Shown piece after piece: positions 52,582 through 62,412 of a DNA stretch of 64,000 bases (position 1 is the first letter of the stretch; every line of letters begins with the position of its first letter). This DNA is from Candidatus Paralactobacillus gallistercoris (GTDB lineage Bacteria; Bacillota; Bacilli; Lactobacillales; Lactobacillaceae), in the NCBI GenBank assembly GCA_018883675.1, contig JAHLFS010000051.1:19959-83958 (forward strand), written 5' to 3'. The notes under the pieces were generated by a model, which worked only from the letters and a program-made list of their open reading frames with translations, ran no database searches and was not told the DNA's origin. The position numbers were made by a program, and so were the translations under genes.

Positions 52582-53391
52582 ATGTTGTATTAAAGTAGTT
52601 AAATAGCGATGACTAGCCACTTGCTTAGTCGCATCTAATTGATTAGGCAAATTAATTTCATAAATAGATGTTGCTTGTGGGTTGAGTAATGGCACAACGG
52701 CTTGCCAATCAATTTTGCCGGCACCTAAAGGTAAGCTATCATGATATTCCCCATTAGAATCAACCAAATGATAATGAACAATTTGCTCACGTAAATCACG
52801 TAAAGCCGCTTGTAAAATAGTATTACTGCCGTGTGATTGAATAAACACATGACTAGTGTCAAAAGCTAAATGATAATGATGCGTTTTAGCTAATTGCCGA
52901 ATTTGTGGATCAGCGTATCCCCACACAGCTGAAATAGAATTTTCAATGCAAAGGTGATCTGCCCCGTACTTGGCAAAATAGTCTAGCCGCCGTAATAATT
53001 CTTGTTCGGCGGCATCAAAACTAGGATACATTTGTAAGTATTTATCCGTTTCTTTATTAAAAGCGCCATGCACTAACGCCAAAACATTTTTATCACATGC
53101 TAGTGCCACCATATTTTCAATACTTTCCATCATAAAATGATAAAAATCGGGGTTATATTTTTCGGGTAAAATCATTTCCATTTGTTGTCCGTGATAACGA
53201 ATTGGCTCATGTAAAATAATCTTATCAGTTGCTGCTTCTTTAACCCAATCAATATCGTCGGCTAATCGTTTTAAACCATCAGGTGTCATATCATTTTCTG
53301 TTAAATGAAATTCGAAAACCTGCGGATGATATTGTAATCGATCAGTGATTTGTCGTCTATCGGTACTAGCTTTTAAACCCAATAAAACCAT
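52573..53391 (-). CDS. sugar phosphate isomerase/epimerase-like TIM-barrel protein
   Basis: AP endonuclease family 2-like fold pattern (HLCIENS; HLAFDTSHVF; HYHLVDSNGEYHDSLPLGAGKIDW). Confidence 0.8.
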   Translation of the reverse strand: MVLLGLKASTDRRQITDRLQYHPQVFEFHLTENDMTPDGLKRLADDIDWVKEAATDKIILHEPIRYHGQQMEMILPEKYNPDFYHFMMESIENMVALACDKNVLALVHGAFNKETDKYLQMYPSFDAAEQELLRRLDYFAKYGADHLCIENSISAVWGYADPQIRQLAKTHHYHLAFDTSHVFIQSHGSNTILQAALRDLREQIVHYHLVDSNGEYHDSLPLGAGKIDWQAVVPLLNPQATSIYEINLPNQLDATKQVASHRYLTTLIQHLS

Positions 53392-53410
53392 TAGTATCCC
53401 CCATTATATA

Positions 53411-53450
53411 AAAAAGAGCTGACTAATCTTAATGAATAAGTCAGCTCTTT
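53411..53450 (-). terminator. terminator of galU
   Basis: AAAGAGCTGACT...AGTCAGCTCTTT. Confidence 0.88.
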
Positions 53451-53460
53451 GCTTAAATAA

Positions 53461-54357
53461 TTATTTATTCTTTTCGTCTGCTTTAAGCTTATCAGCTAAA
53501 TCTAAGATATATTGATGTAATTCGTCTTTGATTTCTGGATGAGTTAAGCCATATTCGATTGTTGTTTGTACAAAGCCAAACTTATTACCAACATCATGAC
53601 GCCGTCCATTAAAGACATGGGCAAAGACACGTTGTGTTTTATTTAAAGTATCAATTGCATCAGTTAATTGAATTTCATTGCCTAAACCTGGTTCTTGATG
53701 TTCTAAAATATCAAAAATTTCAGGCGTCAATAAGTAACGACCAATGATTGCCAAATCACTAGGTGCTTTATCAACATCTGGCTTTTCAACAAAACGCCGC
53801 ACATTATATAAACCAGGATGAACTTCACTTTCAGGATCAATTACGCCATATTTGTAAACTTCTTTATGAGGCACTTTCATAACAGCTAATTGTGATGAGT
53901 GTGTAAGTTCATATTCATCAATTAATTGCTTAGTTAGTGGTACTTTATCTTGCATTAAATCATCGCCAAGCATTACCACAAATGGTTCCCCAGCAACAAA
54001 TGATTTGGCTAAGCGAACAGCATCACCTAAGCCATTGGGATATGGTTGCCGAACAAAGAATAAGTTAACACCGATATCCGTTGTTTCTTGAACTAATTTT
54101 AATAACTTATCTTTATGTTTCTTAGTTAAGTTTTGTTCTAATTCTGGAGCTGAATCGAAGTGATCTTCAATTGAGCGTTTTTGTTTACCTTCAATAATTA
54201 AAATATCTTCAATACCTGAAGCCTTAGCTTCTTCGACAATAAATTGAATTGTTGGTTTATCAACAATTGGCAACATTTCTTTTGCCAAAGCTTTCGTTGC
54301 TGGTAAAAAGCGTGTCCCTAGGCCAGCCGCCGGGATAACAGCTTTACGAACAGTCAT
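53461..54357 (-). CDS. galU: UTP-glucose-1-phosphate uridylyltransferase
   Basis: [42 protein letters not shown]. Confidence 0.98.
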   Translation of the reverse strand: MTVRKAVIPAAGLGTRFLPATKALAKEMLPIVDKPTIQFIVEEAKASGIEDILIIEGKQKRSIEDHFDSAPELEQNLTKKHKDKLLKLVQETTDIGVNLFFVRQPYPNGLGDAVRLAKSFVAGEPFVVMLGDDLMQDKVPLTKQLIDEYELTHSSQLAVMKVPHKEVYKYGVIDPESEVHPGLYNVRRFVEKPDVDKAPSDLAIIGRYLLTPEIFDILEHQEPGLGNEIQLTDAIDTLNKTQRVFAHVFNGRRHDVGNKFGFVQTTIEYGLTHPEIKDELHQYILDLADKLKADEKNK

Positions 54358-54457
54358 AGCGAAAACCTCCTATAATTATTTTCTAAATGGACAATGTTAA
54401 TTGTACTACTAAATTAATCGTTATGCTTATATAAATTATCATTTATTAAAAGATAAC

Positions 54458-55900
54458 TTATTGTTTATTATCATGTGTTACTAATAAACGCTGTTTAAAT
54501 TGAGCGAGTAATCGCAAAATAGTTGGCCGGAGGACAAATAATAAAACTATGTAAACAACAATTCCGACCATTATTTCAAGTAATAATAATTTCCAATTAA
54601 AGGTTAAACGCATGTTCATGGTAAAAACAATGATGAACATTAAGCTTCCAGCAATTAAATATTTACCAACATTTTTAAAAAGTTGATTAAAGGAAACTTC
54701 ATGCCGAACTACCCATAATTGGTAAAGTGTTACGGCCAATTCAGATAAAACCGTTGCTACCATCGAACCATTAATACCTAGCCACAAAATTAGCGGTACA
54801 CTAATGATAATATTTAAAATAGCTCCTAAAGTTACCGAAACTGTATAATCACGATTACGATGCATTGGTAGTAAATACTGGACGCCAATCACATTGCTCC
54901 AAGCAATTAATAAGACAACCATTGATTCAATCATCATTAGTGGTCCAACAGCTGTAAAACGTTTTGAGAAAAACCATGGTGCAAATTTTAATGAAATCGC
55001 AGCAATACCAAACATTAGTGGTACTGCTAAACAAGAAACAAAATCAAACATCTGGTATAAAAAACGTTGAACGCTTTTTTTATTGCCTTTAGCAAAAGAA
55101 TTGGCAACGTGCGGTAACATGACCGTTCCCGTTGCTGTAACAATAGCTAGCAACATCTTAACAATTTTATCAGAATCATCATAAAAGCCTGAAGCTTGGA
55201 CATCAATTACAAATCGTAAAATTTGCTTATTTAAAATCAAATATAATTGTGTAGCAATTTGCGGAATAAATAATGCTAATGAAGGACCCAAGTGTTGCCA
55301 TAATTGTAATTTATGCCACTGGGGACGATCAATATAATTACGTAAGTAAGGCCATAAGGTTAAGTTACCAAGAACTTGTGATAATGCCAAAATCAAAATA
55401 TACTTGATTAAATCCTGTGGACCTTTAATACAAGTAAACAGCAAGATAATTGTGCCTAATTTGACTAAGGTATTACGTAATACTGTTACCCGGAAATTTT
55501 CCATTCCCTGAAAAAACCATGAAATATCAAACAATGCTGCCCAAATCAATAATGATTGTATCAAATAGGCTTGTTGATACTGGTGGTTTAAAAACAAAAA
55601 AAGATAAAAAATAATCAACGCTCCACCCATGGTAAAACCACGCATAAACGTTATTTCCCAAAAAGTATTAGTTAATTTTTGACGATCATCACGCACATAA
55701 GCAACCTGCCGATTACCATATAAAGAAACGCCTAAACCACCAAACAAAATAAAATATTGCACAATAGAATTAGTGTATGAGTTAATTCCCACTCCCGTTG
55801 GTCCCAACACCCGGGAAATATAGGGCATAGTAATTAGCGGAGCAATGATAATAAATAATTGATAAAAAACATTATAAAGATAATTTTTAATAATCTTCAT
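54458..55900 (-). CDS. polysaccharide flippase (MATE/Wzx-like)
   Basis: Multi-TM; NYLYNVFYQLFIIIAPLITMPYISRVLGPTGVGINSYTNSIVQYF. Confidence 0.92.
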   Translation of the reverse strand: MKIIKNYLYNVFYQLFIIIAPLITMPYISRVLGPTGVGINSYTNSIVQYFILFGGLGVSLYGNRQVAYVRDDRQKLTNTFWEITFMRGFTMGGALIIFYLFLFLNHQYQQAYLIQSLLIWAALFDISWFFQGMENFRVTVLRNTLVKLGTIILLFTCIKGPQDLIKYILILALSQVLGNLTLWPYLRNYIDRPQWHKLQLWQHLGPSLALFIPQIATQLYLILNKQILRFVIDVQASGFYDDSDKIVKMLLAIVTATGTVMLPHVANSFAKGNKKSVQRFLYQMFDFVSCLAVPLMFGIAAISLKFAPWFFSKRFTAVGPLMMIESMVVLLIAWSNVIGVQYLLPMHRNRDYTVSVTLGAILNIIISVPLILWLGINGSMVATVLSELAVTLYQLWVVRHEVSFNQLFKNVGKYLIAGSLMFIIVFTMNMRLTFNWKLLLLEIMVGIVVYIVLLFVLRPTILRLLAQFKQRLLVTHDNKQ

Positions 55901-55921
55901 AAGGATAACTTCCATTAATTT

Positions 55922-57040
55922 TTAGTCTTCAGCAAATTCACGATCAACTAATTGTAATGCAGCAGCAATAACTTGATCCATATTGTAATAACGATACTGT
56001 CCCAAACGACCGCCAAAGACAACATTAGGTGCTTTTTGGGTAGCTAATTCATGATAACGCTTATATAAGGTATTATTAGTCATATCATTAATTGGATAAT
56101 ATGGTTCGTCACCTTGATGCCATGTTTGTGGATATTCATGGGTAATAACTGTTTTACCATGATTACCTTTACCGAATTCAAAATGTTTATGTTCGATGAT
56201 TCGGGTAAACGGCGTTTGTGCATCGGTATAATTTACTACGGCATTCCCTTGATAATTATCGACATTTAATATTTGGGTTTCAAAACGTAAGCCACGGTAA
56301 CCTAACGTACCTAACTGATAATCAAAGAATTGATCGATCATCCCAGTAAAGATAATTCGGTCATAATCACGTAGGTATTCATCACGTTTATCATAAAAAT
56401 CAGTATTAATTTCAACAGTAATTCCTGGCACATCTAACATCTTGGCAACAATTTGAGTATAACCACCGATAGGAATACCTTGATATTTATCATTGAAATA
56501 ATTGTTATCATAAATATATCGGACTGGTAAACGACGAATAATAAATGGTGGTAATTCTGTTGCTTTCCGTCCCCATTGTTTTTCAGTGTAACCTTTAATT
56601 AACTTTTCATAAATGTCAGTACCAATCAATGAAATTGCTTGCTCTTCTAAGTTTTCAGGTTGTTTACCATTCAATACACGGCGTTGCTCTTCAATTTTTT
56701 GACGCGCCTCATCCGGTGTAACCACTCCCCACATCTCATGAAAAGTGTTCATATTAAATGGCAAATTATAAATTTCGCCTTGATAATTAGCAATTGGCGC
56801 ATTCGTGTAACGATTAAAAGTAGCAAATTGTTGTACATATTGCCAAACACGTTCATTACTAGTGTGAAAAATATGGGCGCCATATTCATGAACTTGAATG
56901 CCCTCAATTTCCTTGGTATAAATATGACCAGCAATATGATCCAATTTTTCAATAACATGCACTTGATGGCCTCGTAAAGCTGCTTCACGGGCAAACGTTG
57001 CACCAAATAAACCAGCACCAACAACTAAATACTTTGTCAT
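55922..57040 (-). CDS. glf: UDP-galactopyranose mutase
   Basis: KYLVVGAGLFGATFAREAALRGHQVHVIEK; YGAHIFHTSNERVW. Confidence 0.97.
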   Translation of the reverse strand: MTKYLVVGAGLFGATFAREAALRGHQVHVIEKLDHIAGHIYTKEIEGIQVHEYGAHIFHTSNERVWQYVQQFATFNRYTNAPIANYQGEIYNLPFNMNTFHEMWGVVTPDEARQKIEEQRRVLNGKQPENLEEQAISLIGTDIYEKLIKGYTEKQWGRKATELPPFIIRRLPVRYIYDNNYFNDKYQGIPIGGYTQIVAKMLDVPGITVEINTDFYDKRDEYLRDYDRIIFTGMIDQFFDYQLGTLGYRGLRFETQILNVDNYQGNAVVNYTDAQTPFTRIIEHKHFEFGKGNHGKTVITHEYPQTWHQGDEPYYPINDMTNNTLYKRYHELATQKAPNVVFGGRLGQYRYYNMDQVIAAALQLVDREFAED

Positions 57041-57090
57041 TTTAATAAAACTCCCGTCTTTTTTATTTACTAATTAAATATCATTAAACC

Positions 57091-58086
57091 TTATTTTAGA
57101 TTGCGACGCAATAATGAGTGTAACTTGCTATCACTAGCTTTAGCCTCACCTTGATAGTATTCATAAGTTACTGCATTAATAACTGCACCGCCAATAATCA
57201 CAATACCAGAAAAATTAAGCCATAATAATAACACAATAAAAGTGCCAATTGTACCGTAGCTAATCCACCGTGTGCCAAAATAACGCACATACAAAGCAAA
57301 TACTTGTGCTAGTAATAACCATGCTACGGTAGTAAAAAAAGCACCTGGCAAAATCGTACGTAATTTTAACTTAACATTTGGTAAAAAATAATAAATAAAA
57401 ACTAGCACTAAAAACAACGCAATGAACGTAGCCGGCCAGCGCCATGCTGCAAAAGCTCTAATTAAGTGTTCCGGAATCATTAAAATTGGCGCTAAAAATT
57501 CTAGGAATTGCAATCCGAACGTAAAAATAACAATCATTAAAACAATGGTAAAAAGTAATAATAATGTCGTTACCATTGAAAAAATACGACGTATTAAAAA
57601 ATTTTGTGGCGATTTAACGCCATAAGCACGATTAAAACTGATTTTCATTGCATTAATACCGCGACTTGCTGACCATAACGTTACAATAGCCCCTAATGAT
57701 AATAAGCCGCCATTACTATGTTTCATTAAATTATTAACTGTTGGTAATAACCATTGCATAATATTAGTTGGTACCGCCATTTTGACATATGTCATAACAT
57801 TACTTTGGTCAATATGCATTAATGAAAACAAATTACCTAAAACAATTAGTAATGGAAAAATTGATAATAAAGCAAAATAAACTAATACCTTGGCACTATT
57901 TAAAACATCAGCATCTTGCAGGCGCTGCCAAATAATTTCAAACAGGCCTACTAAGCGCTCGCGTGATGAAATATTTTTTTTAGCCATTGGTACATCAGGC
58001 GCTTGTTCAACAGTAGCATTAACACGGCGCCACGTTTTTTTCGCTTGTTTTTGCTTAGTTTTAATCTTTCTTAGCCAATTGGCCAT
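57091..58086 (-). CDS. YihY/BrkB family inner-membrane protein
   Basis: VYFALLSIFPLLIVL; WSASRGINAMK; start set to MANWLRK at 58086 since the ORF-track extension encodes a terminator. Confidence 0.92.
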   Translation of the reverse strand: MANWLRKIKTKQKQAKKTWRRVNATVEQAPDVPMAKKNISSRERLVGLFEIIWQRLQDADVLNSAKVLVYFALLSIFPLLIVLGNLFSLMHIDQSNVMTYVKMAVPTNIMQWLLPTVNNLMKHSNGGLLSLGAIVTLWSASRGINAMKISFNRAYGVKSPQNFLIRRIFSMVTTLLLLFTIVLMIVIFTFGLQFLEFLAPILMIPEHLIRAFAAWRWPATFIALFLVLVFIYYFLPNVKLKLRTILPGAFFTTVAWLLLAQVFALYVRYFGTRWISYGTIGTFIVLLLWLNFSGIVIIGGAVINAVTYEYYQGEAKASDSKLHSLLRRNLK

Positions 58087-58111
58087 AAGACTTTCCCCGC
58101 TTAGTAAAAAT

Positions 58112-58137
58112 AAAGCGCCACAAAGTGGCGTTTTATT
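58112..58137 (-). terminator. terminator of map
   Basis: AACGCCACTTTGTGGCGCTTTATTTTT on minus. Confidence 0.75.
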
Positions 58138-58146
58138 ATCCAATAA

Positions 58147-58941
58147 TTATAGTAAGTACTTAGCATCAAATTCTGGATCTTGCGATGTCAAAATTTTTGG
58201 TCCATCTTCAGTAATAGCCAAAGTATGTTCAAACTGGCAACTTGGTTTGCCATCGGCTGTTACATAATATTCCCAATCATCACCAGGAACTTCCTTTGTT
58301 TTAATGCGCCATGTTCCCATATTAACCATTGGTTCAATCGTAATTGTCATCCCAGCCTTTAAACGTAAACCATGCCCTGCTTCACCATAATGTGGTACAT
58401 TCGGACTTTCATGAATTGATGGTTGGATACCATGCCCAATTAAATCGCGCACATCACCATAATGATGTTCATCTTCAACATAATGTTGAATAGCCGCACC
58501 AATATCACCAATGCGGTTGCCGACAACAGCTTGATCAATCCCTAAGTATAAGGCTTTATGAGTAACTTCCATCAATTTTTTAATATCATCAGAAACATTG
58601 CCAACTGCATATGACCAGCAAGAATCTGATTGATAACCATGCCAATCAACACACATATCAACCTTAACAATGTCGCCATCTTTTAAAATCAAATCGCGAC
58701 GTGGAATGGCATGCGCAACTTCATCATTGACGCATACGCAAGTTGCATACTTATAACCATCAAAACCAATTTGTGAAGGAATCGCATCATGACTTTCAAT
58801 ATATTGTCGAGCAAATTTTTCAATTTCCCAAGTTGAAAGACCTGGCTTAATAATTTTTTGTAATCCTTTGTGCACACCGGCTAAAATTGCGCCAGATTTA
58901 GCCATACCTTCGATTTCACGTTGTGACTTTAATGTAATCAC
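58147..58941 (-). CDS. map: methionine aminopeptidase type I
   Basis: MITLKSQREIEGMAKSGAILA; GHGIQPSIHESPNVPHYG. Confidence 0.97.
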   Translation of the reverse strand: MITLKSQREIEGMAKSGAILAGVHKGLQKIIKPGLSTWEIEKFARQYIESHDAIPSQIGFDGYKYATCVCVNDEVAHAIPRRDLILKDGDIVKVDMCVDWHGYQSDSCWSYAVGNVSDDIKKLMEVTHKALYLGIDQAVVGNRIGDIGAAIQHYVEDEHHYGDVRDLIGHGIQPSIHESPNVPHYGEAGHGLRLKAGMTITIEPMVNMGTWRIKTKEVPGDDWEYYVTADGKPSCQFEHTLAITEDGPKILTSQDPEFDAKYLL

Positions 58942-59068
58942 TATTCTTACCTTCTCATTTAATTTATATTAATTTATTATACACTTCATTATAAAAAAAT
59001 GTATGCTAACTTGTTGATAAATAGCTGGTTTGCTATAATCAAAAAGATATTAGAATGGAGGCGAAAAA

Positions 59069-59518
59069 ATGACCAAGGCACTAATTGTTTATGCAAGTAT
59101 TACCGGTAATGATGCCGAAATTGCTGACATTTTAGAAGAAACTTTTGAAGATGAAGGCATTGAAGTTGAAGTAAGTGAAGTTTCCCAAACTGATGCATCT
59201 CAATTACTTGATGCCGATATTGATATTATGGTTACTTATACTTACGACGATCAAATTGTTCCCGAAGAAGCACTTGATTTTTATGAAGATCTACAAGAAA
59301 TGGATCTTACTGGTAAAATATACGGTTGCTGTGGTTCCGGCGATACTTTTTATGATGATTTTTGTGCATCTGTTGATCGTTTTGATGTTGCTTTTGCCAA
59401 AACTGGTGCTACTAAAGGTGCGGCCAATGTACATGTTGAATTAGCACCCGAAATGGATGACATTGAGCATCTCGATGATTTCGCGCGTCAATTAATTAAA
59501 AAGCAACAAAATCTTTAA
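59069..59518 (+). CDS. flavodoxin
   Basis: KALIVYASITGNDAEIADILEE; YGCCGSGDTFYDDFC. Confidence 0.95.
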   Translation: MTKALIVYASITGNDAEIADILEETFEDEGIEVEVSEVSQTDASQLLDADIDIMVTYTYDDQIVPEEALDFYEDLQEMDLTGKIYGCCGSGDTFYDDFCASVDRFDVAFAKTGATKGAANVHVELAPEMDDIEHLDDFARQLIKKQQNL

Positions 59519-59611
59519 TGTTCATTAATAATTATCGGTGCATATATACGCTCATTAAGTTTCTCGATATAATGAATAGTGATGTTTTATTAGAGAATGG
59601 AGTAATGAGTT

Positions 59612-60094
59612 ATGAATAAATTCAAAAAATTATATCATCGCATTCGTGATTTTTGCGTTTATTCAGTTTTCGGTTTTATTGCATCTTTAATTAATATTAT
59701 TTGTTACTGGTTTTTTCGTCATAACTGGCAATGGCAATATTTAATTGCTAACACAGTTGCTTGGATTATCGCGAATGTATTTGGCTTTTTTACTAATAAA
59801 TCAATCGTGTTTAAGTCAAAATACTCAAGTATTAAAAAATTTTGGCATGAATTCATTAACTTTTTTACATTACGCGGCTTATCATTTTTTATTGATACTG
59901 GTTTAATGTTTTTAGGCATTACTATTTTACGATGGTCAAGTATGTTCGTAAAAATTATCGATCAAGTAATTGTTGGTATTGTCAATTATTATTTTTCACG
60001 CTTTACATTTATTTGGTGCAACCGTATTATGGCGCATCCTCAACAAATTGATGTGCCGACAAATGAATTAAATGAAATTACTGATAAGGATTAG
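59612..60094 (+). CDS. GtrA family membrane protein (copy 1)
   Basis: FCVYSVFGFIASLINIICYW; IIANVFGFFTNKSIVFKSKY. Confidence 0.9.
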   Translation: MNKFKKLYHRIRDFCVYSVFGFIASLINIICYWFFRHNWQWQYLIANTVAWIIANVFGFFTNKSIVFKSKYSSIKKFWHEFINFFTLRGLSFFIDTGLMFLGITILRWSSMFVKIIDQVIVGIVNYYFSRFTFIWCNRIMAHPQQIDVPTNELNEITDKD

Positions 60095-60099
60095 ATAAT

Positions 60100-60591
60100 A
60101 TGAAAAAAATAAAAGATTTATTCACTAAATATGGTGAACAAATTCGTTACTTATTTGTTGGTGGTATTACGACTGTTATTAACTTTGTTGCTTTATTTGT
60201 TCTCAGTAAAGTTTGTCATTTACCATTATTAATTGCTAATTCATTAGCATGGTTAATTTCAATTATTTGGGCATTTTTTGCTAATAAATCAATTGTTTAC
60301 CGTTCCAAATACACAACCATCGCTAATTTTTTCCAAGAACTCATTGGTTTTTTCGGTGCCCGATTGTTCTCATTAGTATTAGATGATGGCATTATGCTAA
60401 TTGGTGTCCATTTGTTACATCAAAACGAATTAATTGTAAAATTAATCGATCAAGTAGTCATTGTTATCACTAACTATATTCTTGGTAAGGTTGTTTTTCG
60501 ACACAAAGAAGAAGAACTTCATGAAAAAGAAGCCGAAATTATTGCTGATGAAGCTGCCCTTACTGCTAAAAGTGAAGAAAAGCATAATTAA
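60100..60591 (+). CDS. GtrA family membrane protein (copy 2)
   Basis: IRYLFVGGITTVINFVALFVL; IIWAFFANKSIVYRSKY. Confidence 0.92.
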   Translation: MKKIKDLFTKYGEQIRYLFVGGITTVINFVALFVLSKVCHLPLLIANSLAWLISIIWAFFANKSIVYRSKYTTIANFFQELIGFFGARLFSLVLDDGIMLIGVHLLHQNELIVKLIDQVVIVITNYILGKVVFRHKEEELHEKEAEIIADEAALTAKSEEKHN

Positions 60592-60594
60592 TAA

Positions 60595-60625
60595 AAAGGA
60601 GGTCATGATGACCTCCTTTTTATTA
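60595..60625 (+). terminator. terminator of GtrA pair
   Basis: AAAAAGGAGGTCATGATGACCTCCTTTTT. Confidence 0.88.
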
Positions 60626-60667
60626 TTCTTGCAAAAGCATATTAAGCATGTAAAAATATAGTTAATT

Positions 60668-60741
60668 GTTTCCTTAGCTCAGTAGGATAGAGCAATCGCC
60701 TCCTAAGCGATAGGTCATCGGTTCGATTCCGATAGGAAACA
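60668..60741 (+). tRNA. tRNA-Arg (anticodon CCT)
   Basis: GTTTCCTTAGCTCAGTAGGATAGAGCAATCGCCTCCTAAGCGATAGGTCATCGGTTCGATTCCGATAGGAAACA folds as cloverleaf; CCA not encoded. Confidence 0.95.
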
Positions 60742-60748
60742 TTACCAC

Positions 60749-60777
60749 AACTGACTTTATTAGTCAGTTTTTTTATT
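60749..60777. terminator. terminator shared by tRNA and helicase gene
   Basis: AACTGACTTTATTAGTCAGTTTTTTT. Confidence 0.8.
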
Positions 60778-62004
60778 ACGCGGATGATAGCCCTTATTTT
60801 TTTGATTACGCTGTCGTTTTTTATGATGTTTCTTTTTAGTAAGTTTAACTGTATCCGAAGCAACAGGAATATCATTAGTTGTTGATGACATCATTACTTC
60901 ATTGTAATCAGTGGTTAACTGACTACCATTAACATAAATCCGCGTAATCGCATATTTATCAGTTACTAAATGACGTAAGGTCCGCAAATCGTGATCATTA
61001 CCTAATGTAATCACACGGCCGGCATTAAACATTCGTCCCGTACGACCAGCCCGGTGAATATAAGTATTTTGATCATTAGGCACTTCAAAATTAATAACAT
61101 TTTCTAAATTATTAATATCCAAACCACGCGCTGCCAAATCTGTTGCTAATAACAGTGATATTTGGTGTTCACGAAAAGCGCGTAAAGCTTGTTGACGTTT
61201 TAATTGATTACCCACACTACTTAATTCGGCAAACTTAACTTGTTGATGACGTAAAGTTACTGCCGCTTGATGCATTTGCGCTTCATGGTTAAAGAAAACT
61301 AATGCCCGAAAATCTTTCGCATGACTTAAACGACGTAACATATCAATTCGATGTTGATTAGCCACTTGTAAAAAATGATGCGTAACAGTGTGGTTAAGTT
61401 TACAATGGCGAACATCAATAATATTAAAATCGCTACCAAACCACTTAGTTAATTCTTTAAAAATTGGTTGCGTTGTCGCTGAAAATAATGCCAACTGTAC
61501 GTCCGCTGGGGCCAATGAAATCACTTCACGAATTTTATCTAAACGATTGCGTTGCAACATATCATCAGCTTCATCAATAATAATAGTTACTAATTGATGA
61601 TATTTAATTTTATGCTGTTGCGTTAATTCCAATAGTCGCCCTAAAGTAGCAACTAAAACTTCTGGTTTTTTCTTTAAACGTTCAATTTGTCTTTTAATAT
61701 TAGCCTTACCAGTAACCGCTTGAACTTGGAGATCAACTGCTGCCGCCCATGGACGAATAACATTTCGTAATTGTAAAGCTAGTTCCTGTGAAGGTACCAA
61801 AATTAAACTTTGCAAACCAGCATGTGGCATAATCGTTTCTAACATTGGTAAAGCAAAAGCTAATGTTTTACCAGTACCAGTCGGTGCTAAGCCAACAATA
61901 TTTTCACCATGACGTAAAGGCTTTAGTACCGCCGCCTGAATTGGCGTCATTTCATGAAAACCGTTAGCTTGCCATAATGGCATAAATTTTTGTGAATATT
62001 TCAT
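60760..62004 (-). CDS. DEAD/DEAH-box RNA helicase
   Basis: APTGTGKTLAFALPML; DEADDML; SATTQP; HRAGRTGRM. Confidence 0.95.
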   Translation of the reverse strand: MKYSQKFMPLWQANGFHEMTPIQAAVLKPLRHGENIVGLAPTGTGKTLAFALPMLETIMPHAGLQSLILVPSQELALQLRNVIRPWAAAVDLQVQAVTGKANIKRQIERLKKKPEVLVATLGRLLELTQQHKIKYHQLVTIIIDEADDMLQRNRLDKIREVISLAPADVQLALFSATTQPIFKELTKWFGSDFNIIDVRHCKLNHTVTHHFLQVANQHRIDMLRRLSHAKDFRALVFFNHEAQMHQAAVTLRHQQVKFAELSSVGNQLKRQQALRAFREHQISLLLATDLAARGLDINNLENVINFEVPNDQNTYIHRAGRTGRMFNAGRVITLGNDHDLRTLRHLVTDKYAITRIYVNGSQLTTDYNEVMMSSTTNDIPVASDTVKLTKKKHHKKRQRNQKNKGYHPRNKKTD

Positions 62005-62100
62005 ACGTAATCTCCAGAAAAATAATTTTTAGTTAATATAATTCTCCCATATCTTCATATCGTGTTAAGATAATAAATAAATGAAAGTGAGGTCAGTGCA

Positions 62101-62412
62101 GTGTTTAAGTTCAATCATCATTTTTTTCATTCACAAAACAAGCAGCACGTTGAACCACTGCAATTATTTGTAGGTACATATACATTCTTAGATACAAAAA
62201 CTAATAAACAACATACTTTTCAAATCACTGCACAACCCCAAATTATTATTGATAATACCAATTTAAAAGGTAGCGTTATTGGTTTAACCAATCGCAAGTT
62301 AACCTTTCTTGATCATTATGGTTATCAGCTAATTATCATTCGCAATGATAATCAATTAAGCGTTTATGATGAAGCTGAAGATGAAACTTACCCGTTAACT
62401 AAACCTAATTAA
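62101..62412 (+). CDS. DUF4828-like small protein
   Basis: LFVGTYTFLDTKTNKQHTFQIT...; lactobacillar small-protein pattern; GTG start. Confidence 0.6.
   Translation: MFKFNHHFFHSQNKQHVEPLQLFVGTYTFLDTKTNKQHTFQITAQPQIIIDNTNLKGSVIGLTNRKLTFLDHYGYQLIIIRNDNQLSVYDEAEDETYPLTKPN

Noticed and set aside
58087-58143. N-terminal extension of the YihY-like ORF
   Set aside because: Encodes the map terminator hairpin; internal start MANWLRK is more plausible.
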